A DNA stretch of 64,000 bases from Massilia sp. H6 (lineage in GTDB: Bacteria > Pseudomonadota > Gammaproteobacteria > Burkholderiales > Burkholderiaceae_D), in contig NZ_CP103371.1 of the NCBI RefSeq assembly GCF_024802625.1, forward strand, positions 1,364,001 through 1,428,000, read 5' to 3'. Below the pieces are notes generated by a model. It did no database searches. It worked only from the letters and a program-made list of their open reading frames with translations, and was not told the origin of the DNA. Below are positions 31,177-40,485 of this stretch, piece by piece. A program made the translations under genes and the position numbers. Numbering within the stretch: position 1 is the first letter of the stretch; every line of letters starts with the position of its first letter.

Positions 31177-32451
31177 TCAAGCGCGTCCGTTCAGGGAGAA
31201 CGCGGTGTTGGTGTGATGGGCTTCGGCCAGGGCCGCGCCGGGTGCGCGCTGGTCCTGGTCCTTCTCCTGGTCGTGCTCGCGGCCGCGGCCCTGCGCATCG
31301 GCGCCGAAGCTGGCCCCTGCCTGCGCGCTGGCCTGTGCGCGCGGTGCCTGGCTGATGTTCACCGACACATCGGTGTACTGGCGGCCGGCCAGGTCGCCGC
31401 GCAGGTTGTCGCTGACGGTATTGAGCTGGCGCAGCACTTCGCTGTGGGTCGCCGTGATGTTCACTTCCAGCGCGCCCGCGATGTGGCGGATCGAGATCTC
31501 GACCCGGCCCAGCATCGGCGGCTCGAGGCGGATGGTGGCCTGCTCGGCATTCTTGGTGAGCTGCAGGCTCAGCCGCTCGCCCAGGGCTTCCTGCAGCGAT
31601 TGGCGCCACGCAGTGGGCGGACCCGACAGGGTCAAGGTGGCGCCGTCGCGGGCCGCGACGCTTGCTGCGGCCGGGGCGGCGACCCCGAAACCGGCATGGG
31701 TGCCCGCCGCCGGCGGGGTGCCGGCCTCGGGCGCGGCGCTCTCGCGCCCCTGAGGCCCGGCCGGCAACGCGGCGGCGGGCGGCGGGTGCAGCGCCGTCGC
31801 CTGCGCCGGGGCCGCCTGGGCAGGGACCTGGCCGGCGCCTGCCGGCGAGGCAGCGACAGTAGCGGCGACTGGCACCGGCGCTGGGGCGTCCGGCGCCTGG
31901 CGCATGCCGGCTGCCAGTGGCAGTTCGATGCCGGCGGCGGTGCCCGGCAGGGCGGCGCCCGACGCAACGGCGCCAGCGCTGGCGGCACCGGCGCCAGGCG
32001 TGGCGCCGGCTTCGGCCGCAAGTGCCCCCTGCGGCATGGCGGCGGGCACGCGCAGGGGGGCCGGCATCGTCATCATCATCGACTGCATCAGCGGCATGGC
32101 CATGGCGGCCAGCAGGGGCTCGTGGCCGGCGTCCGGATGGGACTCGGTGGCCGCGGCTGCAGCATTGTCTTGCTGCGCTGTGGCAGTGGCGTCCTGCTGC
32201 ATCGCGCCAGCGTCAAGCTCGGCTGGCGGCAGTTGGCCGGCGGGCACGGCAGCCGTATCCGGCGACGGCTCCACGTCCTGCGCCACCTCCAGGCCCATGA
32301 ACTGCAGGAAGGGCAGGGCGGAAGGCTGGCCGCGCTGCGCCGGGGCCAGTGCCGGATCGAGCGGCAGGGCGTCGGCGGGCGCGCCGCCGGCGATGGCACC
32401 GGCGGCGTCATGGGCGGCTGGCAGGGGAGCGCTGTTCATCGTGATGTTCAT
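31177..32451 (-). CDS. fliK: Hook-length control protein FliK (LafE-like)
   Basis: Secreted molecular ruler that stops hook growth by switching FlhB specificity. Of its 424 residues the first 290 are Ala/Pro/Gly/Met-rich and unstructured. The C-terminal FliK (Flg_hook) domain spans about 300-395 with the core LSLQLTKNAEQATIRLEPPMLGRVEISIRH and LRQLNTVSDNLRGDLAGR. The tail is Gln/Ala-rich. Its start overlaps the fliT stop (ATGA at 32448-32451). Confidence 0.88.
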   Translation of the reverse strand: MNITMNSAPLPAAHDAAGAIAGGAPADALPLDPALAPAQRGQPSALPFLQFMGLEVAQDVEPSPDTAAVPAGQLPPAELDAGAMQQDATATAQQDNAAAAATESHPDAGHEPLLAAMAMPLMQSMMMTMPAPLRVPAAMPQGALAAEAGATPGAGAASAGAVASGAALPGTAAGIELPLAAGMRQAPDAPAPVPVAATVAASPAGAGQVPAQAAPAQATALHPPPAAALPAGPQGRESAAPEAGTPPAAGTHAGFGVAAPAAASVAARDGATLTLSGPPTAWRQSLQEALGERLSLQLTKNAEQATIRLEPPMLGRVEISIRHIAGALEVNITATHSEVLRQLNTVSDNLRGDLAGRQYTDVSVNISQAPRAQASAQAGASFGADAQGRGREHDQEKDQDQRAPGAALAEAHHTNTAFSLNGRA

Positions 32452-32765
32452 GTCGTGGTGTGATCAGAATCGAGTTCGCCCGCGAGGGCATAGGCCATCC
32501 AGCCTTCTTTGTTGACGCGCATGTCGTCCAGGCGCGCCTGCAGTTCGTTGGCGGCGCTGGCAACCTGGCCCGCCGCGCCGTCGTGCGCCTGGCGCAGGCG
32601 TTCCAGCGCGGCGCGCTCGGCGGCGCTCCATGGCTCGCCGGCGGCAAGCGCCTGCATCTGTGGACCGAGCTCGCGCGTCGCGCGTGCCAGCAGGGTCCAG
32701 TCGGCGGCAGCGCCGGCCTCGGCCAGCTGCCTGGCCAGGCGGTCGATGGCGCGCGTCCTATCCAT
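32448..32765 (-). CDS. FliT-like flagellar export chaperone (LafD-like)
   Basis: A 105-residue, mainly helical cytoplasmic protein (RAIDRLARQLAEAGAAADWTLLARATREL; AAERAALERLRQAHDGAAGQVASAANELQARL). Length and helix spacing match FliT, the FliD chaperone, and the position directly after fliS is where fliT/lafD is expected. It overlaps fliS by eight bases and fliK by four. Sequence motifs are weak, so the call depends mostly on context. Confidence 0.65.
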   Translation of the reverse strand: MDRTRAIDRLARQLAEAGAAADWTLLARATRELGPQMQALAAGEPWSAAERAALERLRQAHDGAAGQVASAANELQARLDDMRVNKEGWMAYALAGELDSDHTTT

Positions 32766-33147
32766 TACGCTCCTGCACGCCTTTCCAGCCCTGGCGAATC
32801 GTGCTCAAGACCCGGATCACTTCGTCGACCATCGTCGGGTCGAGCTTGATGCCGGCGCCGTGCAGGTGCTGGGCGCAGAAGTCATAGATGCCGGCCAGGT
32901 TGGTGACGGTGTCGCCGCCCTGGTCGAAGTCGAGCGAGCTCGACAGGCCGTTGATGATCTCGACGCATTTGTCGATGCTGGCGGCCTTTTGCTCATAGCG
33001 GCGCGCGACGATGTGGGCGCGGGCGCGCGCCAGCTCGTCGAGCAGGCCGTCGGTAAGCAGCAGCACCAGTTCTACCGGTGACGCGCGCGAAGTCTGCGCC
33101 TCGAGATTGACGGCGTGGTAGCCGCCATAGGCTTCTTGATAGGACAT
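32758..33147 (-). CDS. fliS: Flagellin export chaperone FliS (LafC-like)
   Basis: Binds the C-terminal helix of flagellin in the cytoplasm. The 129-residue protein has the family opening YQEAYGGYHAVNLEAQTSRASPVELVLLLTDGLLDELARARAHI and the later EIINGLSSSLDFDQGGDTVTNLAGIYDFC, which are clear FliS signatures. It lies 21 bases downstream of fliD. Confidence 0.95.
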   Translation of the reverse strand: MSYQEAYGGYHAVNLEAQTSRASPVELVLLLTDGLLDELARARAHIVARRYEQKAASIDKCVEIINGLSSSLDFDQGGDTVTNLAGIYDFCAQHLHGAGIKLDPTMVDEVIRVLSTIRQGWKGVQERNG

Positions 33148-33168
33148 GTGGATCCCGTTGCGTATCGG

Positions 33169-34566
33169 TTAGTCTTTGTTGTTGCCAAACATGGCATCGA
33201 ACATCGACAGGTTATTGTTCATGGCGCCTTGCAGCGACTGCAGGGCCGTGAATTGGCGCAGGTAGCGGTTGTAGGCCGCTTCTTGCTGCTGTTCGAGGAA
33301 GGCCTGGCGGTCGGCCAGCGTCGATTGCAGCTCGCTGGTCTGTTCCTTGCGCTGCTTGATCCGGCCGTCGGTGGTGTTGCTCCAAGTCTTGATGAACGCG
33401 TCGAGCGTGCCGGCGATACCGCTCGGCGCCGACGTGGAACTCGAACCGATCAAGGCGTCCAGGCCGGTGGGCTTGAGGGCCAGCTGGCGTTGCAGGCGGT
33501 CGTTGTTCAATTCGAGCGTGCCATCCCTGGTCGAGATGATGCCGAACGCTGCCAGGGTGTCGCCGCCCGTCGACGGACGCAGCATGCTGACCAGGCGGTC
33601 GTTCAGGGCGCGGATGGCGCCGTCGCGCGCGAACGAGCCGCCGGCCGTGCCCTTGGACGGGTCGCCCGAATCGGTCAGCTTGTTGAGCACGCCCTTGAGC
33701 TTGTTGTAGGCGTCGATGAAGCCCTGCACGTTGGCGGTCGTGTTCTTGCTGTCGGCGCCAACTTCGATCGTCACCGGCGCGCTGCCCGGAGCCTGGGCCT
33801 TGGTGAAGGTCATCTTCACGCCGTCGATGTTGGTGAAGGTGTTGGTGGCCTGCGTGATCACGGTCCCGCTCTCGGCGCCGATGCGGATCTCCGCGTCCTG
33901 CGCCATGACCAGGGTGCGCTTGCGCGCCACGTCGCCGTTGGCCGCCGCCAGGCTCGAGCCGCCGGCGACATTGGTGGTGTCGATCGTGATCGCGCTGGCC
34001 GCGCCGGTGTTCTTGGCGCTCAGTACCAGCTCCGAGCCGCTCCCGGTGGTGATGATCGACGCGGTGACCAGCGAGGTGTTGCCGCTGTTGCCGTTGATCG
34101 CCGCCGCCAGTTCGCGCGTGCTCAGGATGCCGTCGGCGTCGGTGTCGGCATCGGCCAGGTTCACCTGGAAGGCCAGCGCGCCGCCCATATTGATGTCCAG
34201 GGTGCCCGAGACGCCGGCGTCGTCGCTCAAGCCGGCGAAAGAGACCTGGCTGGCGGTGGCCAGCCTGGCCACGAAGAACGCATAGCTGCCCGGGGCCGCG
34301 GTTGGGCCGGCGCTGGCGCTGCCAAGTGTCGTATCGCTGAAGATGGCGGACTGCGCGTACAGGCTCTTGTTCAGGCCCGTGAGCGCCGCCATGCTGGTCT
34401 GGAACGCGCTCATCGCCGACCCCAGTTCGGTCAAGCCTTTTTCGGTGGCACGCGCGGCGGCGCCTTGCGCATCGAGGATTTGCCGGCGGGCCATGACGTA
34501 TTTTTCCGCCAGCGAATTGGCGGTGGTGATCGGGTCGTAGGTCGGTGCGGTGATGGAAGATGCCAT
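33169..34566 (-). CDS. fliD: Flagellar filament cap protein FliD (LafB-like)
   Basis: Caps the filament and folds incoming flagellin. The 465-residue protein has the FliD N-terminus (SLAEKYVMARRQILDAQGAAARA), the FliD_C region (DGVKMTFTKAQAPGSAPVTIEV; VQGFIDAYNKLKGVLNKLTDS) and a C-terminal coiled coil (LEQQQEAAYNRYLRQFTALQSLQGAMNN). It is first of a fliD-fliS-fliT-fliK-fliL-fliA-motA-motB run, in the exact order of lafB to lafU. An 84-base gap from fliJ carries short tandem repeats. Confidence 0.93.
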   Translation of the reverse strand: MASSITAPTYDPITTANSLAEKYVMARRQILDAQGAAARATEKGLTELGSAMSAFQTSMAALTGLNKSLYAQSAIFSDTTLGSASAGPTAAPGSYAFFVARLATASQVSFAGLSDDAGVSGTLDINMGGALAFQVNLADADTDADGILSTRELAAAINGNSGNTSLVTASIITTGSGSELVLSAKNTGAASAITIDTTNVAGGSSLAAANGDVARKRTLVMAQDAEIRIGAESGTVITQATNTFTNIDGVKMTFTKAQAPGSAPVTIEVGADSKNTTANVQGFIDAYNKLKGVLNKLTDSGDPSKGTAGGSFARDGAIRALNDRLVSMLRPSTGGDTLAAFGIISTRDGTLELNNDRLQRQLALKPTGLDALIGSSSTSAPSGIAGTLDAFIKTWSNTTDGRIKQRKEQTSELQSTLADRQAFLEQQQEAAYNRYLRQFTALQSLQGAMNNNLSMFDAMFGNNKD

Positions 34567-34597
34567 GTCGTTCTCCTAGCTTTTCTTGACTCTCGGA

Positions 34598-34630
34598 CTG
34601 CGTGGTTGCTGCGTGGTTGCTGCGTATTTG
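34598..34630. repeat. 11-base tandem repeat, three units, between fliJ and fliD
   Basis: CTGCGTGGTTG at 34598-34608 and again at 34609-34619, then a copy with two changes at 34620-34630. It fills part of the 84-base fliJ-fliD gap. No role is evident. Confidence 0.75.
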
Positions 34631-34650
34631 CCGGGGTGTCGGGTTGGCGC

Positions 34651-35088
34651 CTAGCTGCTGCGTCCAGCCATCCAGGCCTGGGTGGCGATGTCGTCCTCGC
34701 GCTTGCGTACGCTGCGGTCCTGCTCGCGCGAGAGCAGGATTTGCTGCTGTTCGAGCACCTTGCCGAGCAGCTCGCGCCTGGTCCAGGCGGCGCTCAGGTT
34801 GCGCTGCGATACCGCCATGTTCGCCTCGTGCAGCGCCAGGTCGGTGCGGTGCAGGTCGGCCATCGCCATCACGTTCTGCTTGTACGCACCGCAGTTCAGC
34901 GCCAATACCAGGGGCAGGGCCCCGGTGGCGCCGCTGCTCACGGTCAGCGAGTCCATGCGCGCCAGGTTGTTCTGGTAGCGCGTGCGGGTCGCTTCCTGCG
35001 TGCTCATGTCTGCCTGCAGGCGCTCCACGTCGAGGCTGCGCAGGCGCACCAGCGTGCCCAGGCTGTCGATCGTATTCTTCTTGCTCAT
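34651..35088 (-). CDS. fliJ: Flagellar export protein FliJ
   Basis: Stalk-like partner of the FliI ATPase ring and escort for chaperones. The 145-residue protein is almost wholly helical coiled coil (VRLRSLDVERLQADMSTQEATRTRYQNNLARM; LSAAWTRRELLGKVLEQQQILLSREQDRS), and its length equals enteric FliJ (147). It overlaps fliI by four bases (ATGA at 35085-35088). Confidence 0.87.
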   Translation of the reverse strand: MSKKNTIDSLGTLVRLRSLDVERLQADMSTQEATRTRYQNNLARMDSLTVSSGATGALPLVLALNCGAYKQNVMAMADLHRTDLALHEANMAVSQRNLSAAWTRRELLGKVLEQQQILLSREQDRSVRKREDDIATQAWMAGRSS

Positions 35089-36401
35089 ACCATCATCGCT
35101 TTCAACTGTTCCACGCTGCCTGTCATGGGGGCATCTTCACGCGTGCCCTGGCACAGGAAAGCTTCGATATGCGGGTGCAGGCGAACCGCCTTGTCGGTTT
35201 CCGGATCGGCCCCAGCCACATATGCGCCGAGCGGAATCAGGTCGCGCACGCGCGCATGGCGGGCCAGCGAGGCCTTGAGCTTGCGCGCGGCCAGCGCATG
35301 GTCGGGGTCCACCACCTGCGCCATGCAGCGCGAGATCGACTGGGCCACGTCGATTGCCGGATAGTGCCCGCGCTCGGCCAGTTCACGGGTGAGCACGATA
35401 TGGCCATCGAGAATGGCGCGCGCCGCGTCGACCACGGGGTCTTGCTGGTCGTCGCCTTCGGCCAGCACGGTATAGATCGCGCTCATGCTGCCTTTCGGGT
35501 TCTCGCCATTGCCGGCCGACTCCACCAGCTGCGGCATGTTCGAGAAAACCGACGGCGGATAACCGCGCGTCGCCGGCGGCTCGCCCAGCGACAGCGCCAC
35601 TTCGCGCAGCGCCATCGCGTAACGTGTGAGCGAGTCGCACAGCAGCAGCACGTTCTGGCCGCGGTCGCGAAAATGGGCGGCGATCGAATGGCACATTTCG
35701 GTGGCCATCACGCGCATCAGCGGCGACTCGTCGGCCGGCGCTACCACCAGCACAGATCGTTTCAGACCTTCGGCGCCGAGCGACTTCTCGACGAACTCGC
35801 GTACCTCGCGGTTACGCTCGCCGATCAGGCCGACCACGATCACGTCGGCCACGGTCTGGCGCGTGATCAGGCCCAGTAGCACCGATTTGCCGACGCCGGA
35901 GCCGGCCATCAGGCCAACCCGCTGGCCCTTGCCGATGGTGAGCATCGCATTGATGGCGCGTACGCCGACGTCGAGCGGTTCTTCGACCGGCGCCTTCTTC
36001 AGCGGATTGACCTTTGGCGGGGTGCTCGACAGCGGCTGGTCGCCACCGAGTTTGCCCAGGCCGTCGATCGGCTCGCCCATGCCGTTGACCATGCGGCCCA
36101 TCCAGGACGGTCCGATCATCAGGTCCGACTGCACCGGGGTCGGGAGCACCCGCGCGCCGGTGGCCAGGCCGGTGGCCTTCTTGAACGGCATCAGGTAAGA
36201 CACTTTTTCCTTGAAGCCGACCACCTGCGCGTCGAGCCAGCCGCCGTCGATGGTCTCGATGCGGCAGCGCTGGCCGGTGTGCAGGGCGCAGCCGATCGAT
36301 TCGAGCAGCAGGCCCTGGGCGCCGACCAGGCGTCCGAGCGGAGTGGCAACCGGCACGCCACCGAGTTCGACCGCGCGCAGGCGGGAGGCCAGGGCTGTCA
36401 T
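35085..36401 (-). CDS. fliI: Flagellar type III export ATPase FliI
   Basis: Hexameric ATPase of the export apparatus, homologous to F1-beta. The 438 residues include the Walker A GLMAGSGVGKSVLLG, NREVREFVEKSLG and Walker B VLLLCDSLTRYAMALREVALSLGEPPATRGYPPSVF, which is highly diagnostic. It is embedded in fliH-fliI-fliJ with four-base overlaps on both sides. Confidence 0.97.
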   Translation of the reverse strand: MTALASRLRAVELGGVPVATPLGRLVGAQGLLLESIGCALHTGQRCRIETIDGGWLDAQVVGFKEKVSYLMPFKKATGLATGARVLPTPVQSDLMIGPSWMGRMVNGMGEPIDGLGKLGGDQPLSSTPPKVNPLKKAPVEEPLDVGVRAINAMLTIGKGQRVGLMAGSGVGKSVLLGLITRQTVADVIVVGLIGERNREVREFVEKSLGAEGLKRSVLVVAPADESPLMRVMATEMCHSIAAHFRDRGQNVLLLCDSLTRYAMALREVALSLGEPPATRGYPPSVFSNMPQLVESAGNGENPKGSMSAIYTVLAEGDDQQDPVVDAARAILDGHIVLTRELAERGHYPAIDVAQSISRCMAQVVDPDHALAARKLKASLARHARVRDLIPLGAYVAGADPETDKAVRLHPHIEAFLCQGTREDAPMTGSVEQLKAMMV

Positions 36402-37087
36402 TCGCCGTCCTCGTCGTCGCCGAGCTGCTCGCGCACCTGGTCCATCACGGCGCTGAGGCGGCCCTGGCAGCCGGCGTCGACCTCATGGTCGCCCGAGCGT
36501 ACGCGGCATTCGCCCGGTTCGAGCGCCGGGTCGGGCAGCAGGGTCCATTTCTTGGCGCGTTTCGGGTCCAGCTCGAGCACGCGGCGCAGTTCTTCCGGGT
36601 TCAGGAATACTTCGACCTGGTCGCGCGACGGCGGCATCACGGCCAGCGCTTCTTCGACCAGCGCCAGCAGCTGCACCGGCTGCAGCGCCAGTTCGGCGCG
36701 GATTACCTGGCGCGCGATCTTGCCGACCAGGTCGACCACTTCCTTGCGCTGGGCGGCGCGCATCTCGAGCTTGAGCTTTTTCAGCGCCTTGAGCATGGAG
36801 TCGACCGGCTTGGACAATTCCTCGAAGCCGGCGAGCGCCATCTCGCGGCCTTCTTCGATGCCACGTTGCAGGCCGTCGCTTTGTCCGGCGGGATAGCCAT
36901 CGGCGCGGCCCTGGTCCAGGCCTGCCTCATAGCCTTCGCGCTGGCCCTGGCGGTAGCCGTCGGACAGCGCAGCCTGCCATTCCTCGGCCGAGGCGGCGCT
37001 GGCGCCGGCCGGGCCGGGCGCACCGGGGCGCTGGGCGCCAGGAAACTGGTGCAGTGGCGGAAAGTGGTAGGGCCGGAATTGCTTCAT
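36398..37087 (-). CDS. fliH: Flagellar export regulator FliH
   Basis: Binds FliI and docks it at the C ring. The 229-residue protein (ATG at 37087, overlapping the fliG stop) has the Gly-x-x-x-Gly heptads typical of FliH (GYRQGQREGYEAGLDQGRADG, then YPAGQSDGLQRGIEEGREMAL). The conserved VVDLVGKIARQVIRAELALQPVQLLALVEEAL helix and a beta-rich C-terminal part follow. The frame is open further upstream, but that part is antisense-like composition inside fliG and was excluded. Confidence 0.92.
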   Translation of the reverse strand: MKQFRPYHFPPLHQFPGAQRPGAPGPAGASAASAEEWQAALSDGYRQGQREGYEAGLDQGRADGYPAGQSDGLQRGIEEGREMALAGFEELSKPVDSMLKALKKLKLEMRAAQRKEVVDLVGKIARQVIRAELALQPVQLLALVEEALAVMPPSRDQVEVFLNPEELRRVLELDPKRAKKWTLLPDPALEPGECRVRSGDHEVDAGCQGRLSAVMDQVREQLGDDEDGE

Positions 37088-38106
37088 TCGGCGGTCGCCT
37101 CGGCAAACAGCTGGACGTCGATTTCGCCGGCGTCGGCCAGGGCCTTGACGGTGGCCATGATTTCGCGGCGGGTCTGCTCGATGCGCGACATCGGGACCGG
37201 GCCCGAACGGCGCATCAGGTCTTCGAAGCTCTGTGCCTGGCGCTTGGGCATCGCCGAGAGCACCGCGTCGCGCAGGGTCGGCTCGGCACCCTTGAGCGCG
37301 ACTGCCCATTGCTCCAGCGGCACTTCGTCGAGCAGGCGGGAAATGACTTGCTCGGTCTGGCGCGACAGGATGAAGAAGTCGTACATCGACATCTCGATCT
37401 GCGAGACCACGTCCGGATCATGGGCGCGCAGCAGCTCGACCATGCCGGCGCGGTTGTCCTGCAGGCGGTTCAGGATCTCGGCGACCTGGCGCACGCCTTC
37501 CACGCTGGCACTCTGGGTATCGAGGGCGGCCAGGCACCGGTTCACCAGTTCTTCGAGCTCGTGCAGCACGTCGCGGTCGATCTCGTCCAGGCGCGCCATG
37601 TTCAGCAAGACCAGTTCACGCCCGTCCAGCGGCAGCGCTTCCAGGATCTGGGATGCCATCGCCGGCGGCAGGAAAGCCAGGAACACGGCCTGCATCTGTA
37701 CGTGTTCGTGCGAGATGAACTCGGCCAGCCATTTTGGCGAAGCGTACTGCAGGCGCGCCATCATCGGGCGGATCGCGTCGCCGTAGATCGTGTTCAGGAC
37801 GCTGTTGGCGATGTCGTTGCCCAGCGCCAGGTCGAGCGAGCGCTTGAGGTAGCTGCGCGAGGCGCCGTGCAACCCGCTTTGCTGGCGGTAGTCGTCGAAG
37901 AAGTTCTGGACCGCCGTCTTGACGGTATCGACCTTGATGCCGCTCATGCGCGACATCACCTGGGTCAGTTCCAGCAATTCGTCGCGCTCGAGGCAGCGCA
38001 GCACGGCGGCGGCGCCTTCTTCACCGATCGACAGCAGCACGATGGCGGCCTGCTCGACCGGGGACAGTGCGCCTTCGGCGCCTTCAGGGTTACTCAGCTC
38101 GGCCAT
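37084..38106 (-). CDS. fliG: Flagellar motor switch protein FliG
   Basis: Rotor protein contacting MotA and the MS ring. The 340 residues (start MAELSNPEG at 38106) begin with EQAAIVLLSIGEEGAAAVLRCL. The middle domain includes EHVQMQAVFLAFLPPAMASQILEALP, a variant of the EHPQTIALIL region. The C-terminal domain is reached with LLDEVPLEQWAVALKGAEPTLRDAVLSAMPKRQAQSFEDLM, which contains the charged torque helix. It overlaps fliF by 17 bases and fliH by four. Confidence 0.94.
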   Translation of the reverse strand: MAELSNPEGAEGALSPVEQAAIVLLSIGEEGAAAVLRCLERDELLELTQVMSRMSGIKVDTVKTAVQNFFDDYRQQSGLHGASRSYLKRSLDLALGNDIANSVLNTIYGDAIRPMMARLQYASPKWLAEFISHEHVQMQAVFLAFLPPAMASQILEALPLDGRELVLLNMARLDEIDRDVLHELEELVNRCLAALDTQSASVEGVRQVAEILNRLQDNRAGMVELLRAHDPDVVSQIEMSMYDFFILSRQTEQVISRLLDEVPLEQWAVALKGAEPTLRDAVLSAMPKRQAQSFEDLMRRSGPVPMSRIEQTRREIMATVKALADAGEIDVQLFAEATAE

Positions 38107-39787
38107 GTTTTTTCTGTACCCATTGTTTGACGACTTCGGCAACCCGCTCAGGCTCCTTGCCGGCGAGGACCTTCAGGTGATCGACCATCACGTCCACCGC
38201 CGAACCGGCCGGTGGAAGGTCGTAGTTTTCAAGCAGCGGGACCACCGGCATCGTGCCGGAAGCGCCGGCAACCGGTGCGCCCAGGGCGGCCGGCGCGCCG
38301 GCCGGCAGCACCGCGGCGCCACCGGGCAGGCCCGGCAGGGCAGGCGCGGCCGGTACCAGCGGCAGCTGCGGCGCCAGGCGCGTGGTCAATGCGCGCAGCA
38401 GCGGACGGGCCAGCAGGAAGTAGGCCAGCAATGCAGCCAGGCCATACATGAGGTAAGCGCCCATGTCGACCACGTTATCGCGTTCCTGCCACCATTCCTG
38501 GGCCACCGGCGCGGCCGGGAAGCTCAGCGCCGACACGGTCAGCACGTCGCCGCGCGCCGCGTCGATGCCGAGGCCGCCGCGCAGGATCTTTTCGATATTC
38601 GCCAGTTCGGCCGGGGTGTACCCGAGCTTGGCATTGGCGGCGCTGGCGTTGTTCAGCACCACCGCCACCGACAGCTTTTTCAGGCGCCCGCGCGAGCGCT
38701 TGATCTGGGTGATCGCGCGGTCGTAGGCGTACTGGCGGGTAGTGGCGTTCTTGCGCGCGCTGCCGTCGTCCTTGGCGGCTGCGGCGCCGTCCGGGTTCTG
38801 CCCATCGGCCTGGGCCGGGTCGGCTGCCTGCGGCGGACGGTTCGACAGCGTGCCCGGCACGCCCATCGCCATGCGGCTGCGTTCCATCTCTTCACGCATC
38901 GCTTCGCTGGTGACTTTTGGCGCTTCGCCGTATTTTTCCTGGGTTTCCTCGATCTTGTCGTTGTCGACATCGGCCGTGACGCTGACCTTGTAGTTGTTCG
39001 CGCCCAGCACCGGCGCCAGCAGTTCGTTGACATTGGTGCGCACGGTATCGGTGTAGCGCTTGGCTGCTGCGTCGCCCTGCGACTGGCCGTCGAAACCGTC
39101 GGCCAGGTCGATCCGCGAGGACAGGTAGTTGCCGGCCTGGTCAATCAGCGACACGCGGGCAGGCTGCAGGTTGGCGACACTGCTCGAGACCATGTTGACG
39201 ATCGCGGCAATCTGTTCGTTCGACAGCGAGCGGCCGGGCTTGACCGACACCACCACCGAGGCCGAGGACTGGTCGCCGGCGCCGGCCACGAAGGAGCTCG
39301 ACTTGGCGATGGCCAGGTGCACCCGGGCTGCGGCGATCGCGTCCATCGTGAGCATGCTCTGCGCGAGTTCGCCTTCGAGGCCGCGCCGGAAGCGCACGTC
39401 CTGCACGAACGAGGATACGCCGAGCGGGTCGTTGCGGTCCATCAGCTCCAGGCCGGCCGGCAGCTGGGCAGTCACGCCCTTGGCGGCCAGCAGCATGCGC
39501 ACCTTGCCCAGTTCGCCCGACGGCACCATCACCTGGCCGCTCTCGGGATGGATGCGGTAAGGGATGGCTTCGGCTTCCAGCACGGTCATCATGTCGCTGG
39601 CGGCGACCTTTTCGCGCGCACCGAAGACCGGCTTGTAGTTGGATTGGTCCTGCCACAGGAACAGCATGACGGCCGCCGTGATGACCACGGCCAATCCCAG
39701 CATCAGGGTGAAGTTGTTGCGCAGGAGGGGCGGCAGCGAGGGCAGCGGCAACTTGCCGCCGATTGCGGCCTTGAGCGATGAAATCAC
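38090..39787 (-). CDS. fliF: Flagellar MS-ring protein FliF
   Basis: Builds the inner-membrane MS ring. The 565 residues have a first membrane segment (about 25-46, NNFTLMLGLAVVITAAVMLFLW) and the YscJ/FliF ring domain (IPYRIHPESGQVMVP, QRALEGELAQSM-like). The second ring domain has VSLIDQAGNYLSS, and a second membrane segment lies near 437-460 (DMGAYLMYGLAALLAYFLLA). The C-terminal FliG-binding tail contains VAEVVKQWV. Confidence 0.95.
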   Translation of the reverse strand: MISSLKAAIGGKLPLPSLPPLLRNNFTLMLGLAVVITAAVMLFLWQDQSNYKPVFGAREKVAASDMMTVLEAEAIPYRIHPESGQVMVPSGELGKVRMLLAAKGVTAQLPAGLELMDRNDPLGVSSFVQDVRFRRGLEGELAQSMLTMDAIAAARVHLAIAKSSSFVAGAGDQSSASVVVSVKPGRSLSNEQIAAIVNMVSSSVANLQPARVSLIDQAGNYLSSRIDLADGFDGQSQGDAAAKRYTDTVRTNVNELLAPVLGANNYKVSVTADVDNDKIEETQEKYGEAPKVTSEAMREEMERSRMAMGVPGTLSNRPPQAADPAQADGQNPDGAAAAKDDGSARKNATTRQYAYDRAITQIKRSRGRLKKLSVAVVLNNASAANAKLGYTPAELANIEKILRGGLGIDAARGDVLTVSALSFPAAPVAQEWWQERDNVVDMGAYLMYGLAALLAYFLLARPLLRALTTRLAPQLPLVPAAPALPGLPGGAAVLPAGAPAALGAPVAGASGTMPVVPLLENYDLPPAGSAVDVMVDHLKVLAGKEPERVAEVVKQWVQKKHGRAE

Positions 39788-39817
39788 AGGATAGTCTTCA
39801 AAATGTGTCGGGGATCG

Positions 39818-40165
39818 TCAGACCGGGAGCTTGATCAGCTCGTCCATCGCGCCCATGACCTTGTTCCGGACCTGCATCAGCATCGAGAACGACAGGCTCG
39901 CTTGCTGGCTGGCCAGCATGGCACCGACCAGGTCGTCGCTTTTGCCGGCGTCGACCGCTTCCATGCGTTCGCCCGCGACGCGGTTTTCGCTGTCGACACT
40001 GGCAAGCGCGTCTTTCATGGTCTGGGTAAAGGAAAATCCGCTTGGCAGCGTATTGAATGCGCCTGGCGCTGCCATGTCGGCGGCCGGGGCAATCGCCATG
40101 CGGTTGGCGTCGTTGGTCAGCGCGGCAAGGTCAGCTTTGATCAGTCCGGCAAGTTCAGTTCCCAT
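39818..40165 (-). CDS. fliE: Flagellar hook-basal body protein FliE
   Basis: MS ring-rod junction adaptor. The 115-residue protein ends with the FliE signature DDLVGAMLASQQASLSFSMLMQVRNKVMGAMDELIKLPV. It is first of the long minus-strand run reaching to the muramidase gene at 26562. Its start faces fliM across a 320-base divergent region that probably carries both promoters. Confidence 0.92.
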   Translation of the reverse strand: MGTELAGLIKADLAALTNDANRMAIAPAADMAAPGAFNTLPSGFSFTQTMKDALASVDSENRVAGERMEAVDAGKSDDLVGAMLASQQASLSFSMLMQVRNKVMGAMDELIKLPV

Positions 40166-40485
40166 GAGTCATTCCATTTGGCGAGTACGTGTTGTTCGGG
40201 AGCGACAAAATGTGTCTTATTTTGCCGACGGGAGGTAAAGATCAAGGCCTTGAATGTTAAATAATGATCTACGAACGCCCGTTTTATTCTTGATCTGCCG
40301 GCCCGGTCTTCCTCTGCCGACATAGGGGAGGGACTGAACCAGGCAATGCACTAGGTATGATCTTACCGTAGGGCAAGTAGAAATTCAAAGCCGAATGTCA
40401 AAGTGTTTGCGGCCAATCTCCATGTATAATTGTTGCCTAGGAGAATGAAAAAAAGTCATTCACCGTTACCCAGTAACCAATCAAC
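40166..40485. other. Divergent control region between fliE and fliM
   Basis: A 320-base AT-richer stretch with no gene. Towards fliM there is a perfect TATAAT at 40425-40430 but no good -35 element (AGTGTT at 40402-40407 at 17 bases). No sigma-54 box with correct spacing and no sigma-28 box were found. This is where the sigma-54 activator gene lafK or another regulator might be expected in lateral loci; none is present. Confidence 0.5.

Noticed and set aside
36398-37309. Longer fliH frame starting inside fliG
   Set aside because: The extra 74 codons are Arg/Pro/Gly-rich, antiparallel in character to fliG coding, and the ATG at 37087 overlaps the fliG stop in the pattern used throughout this run.
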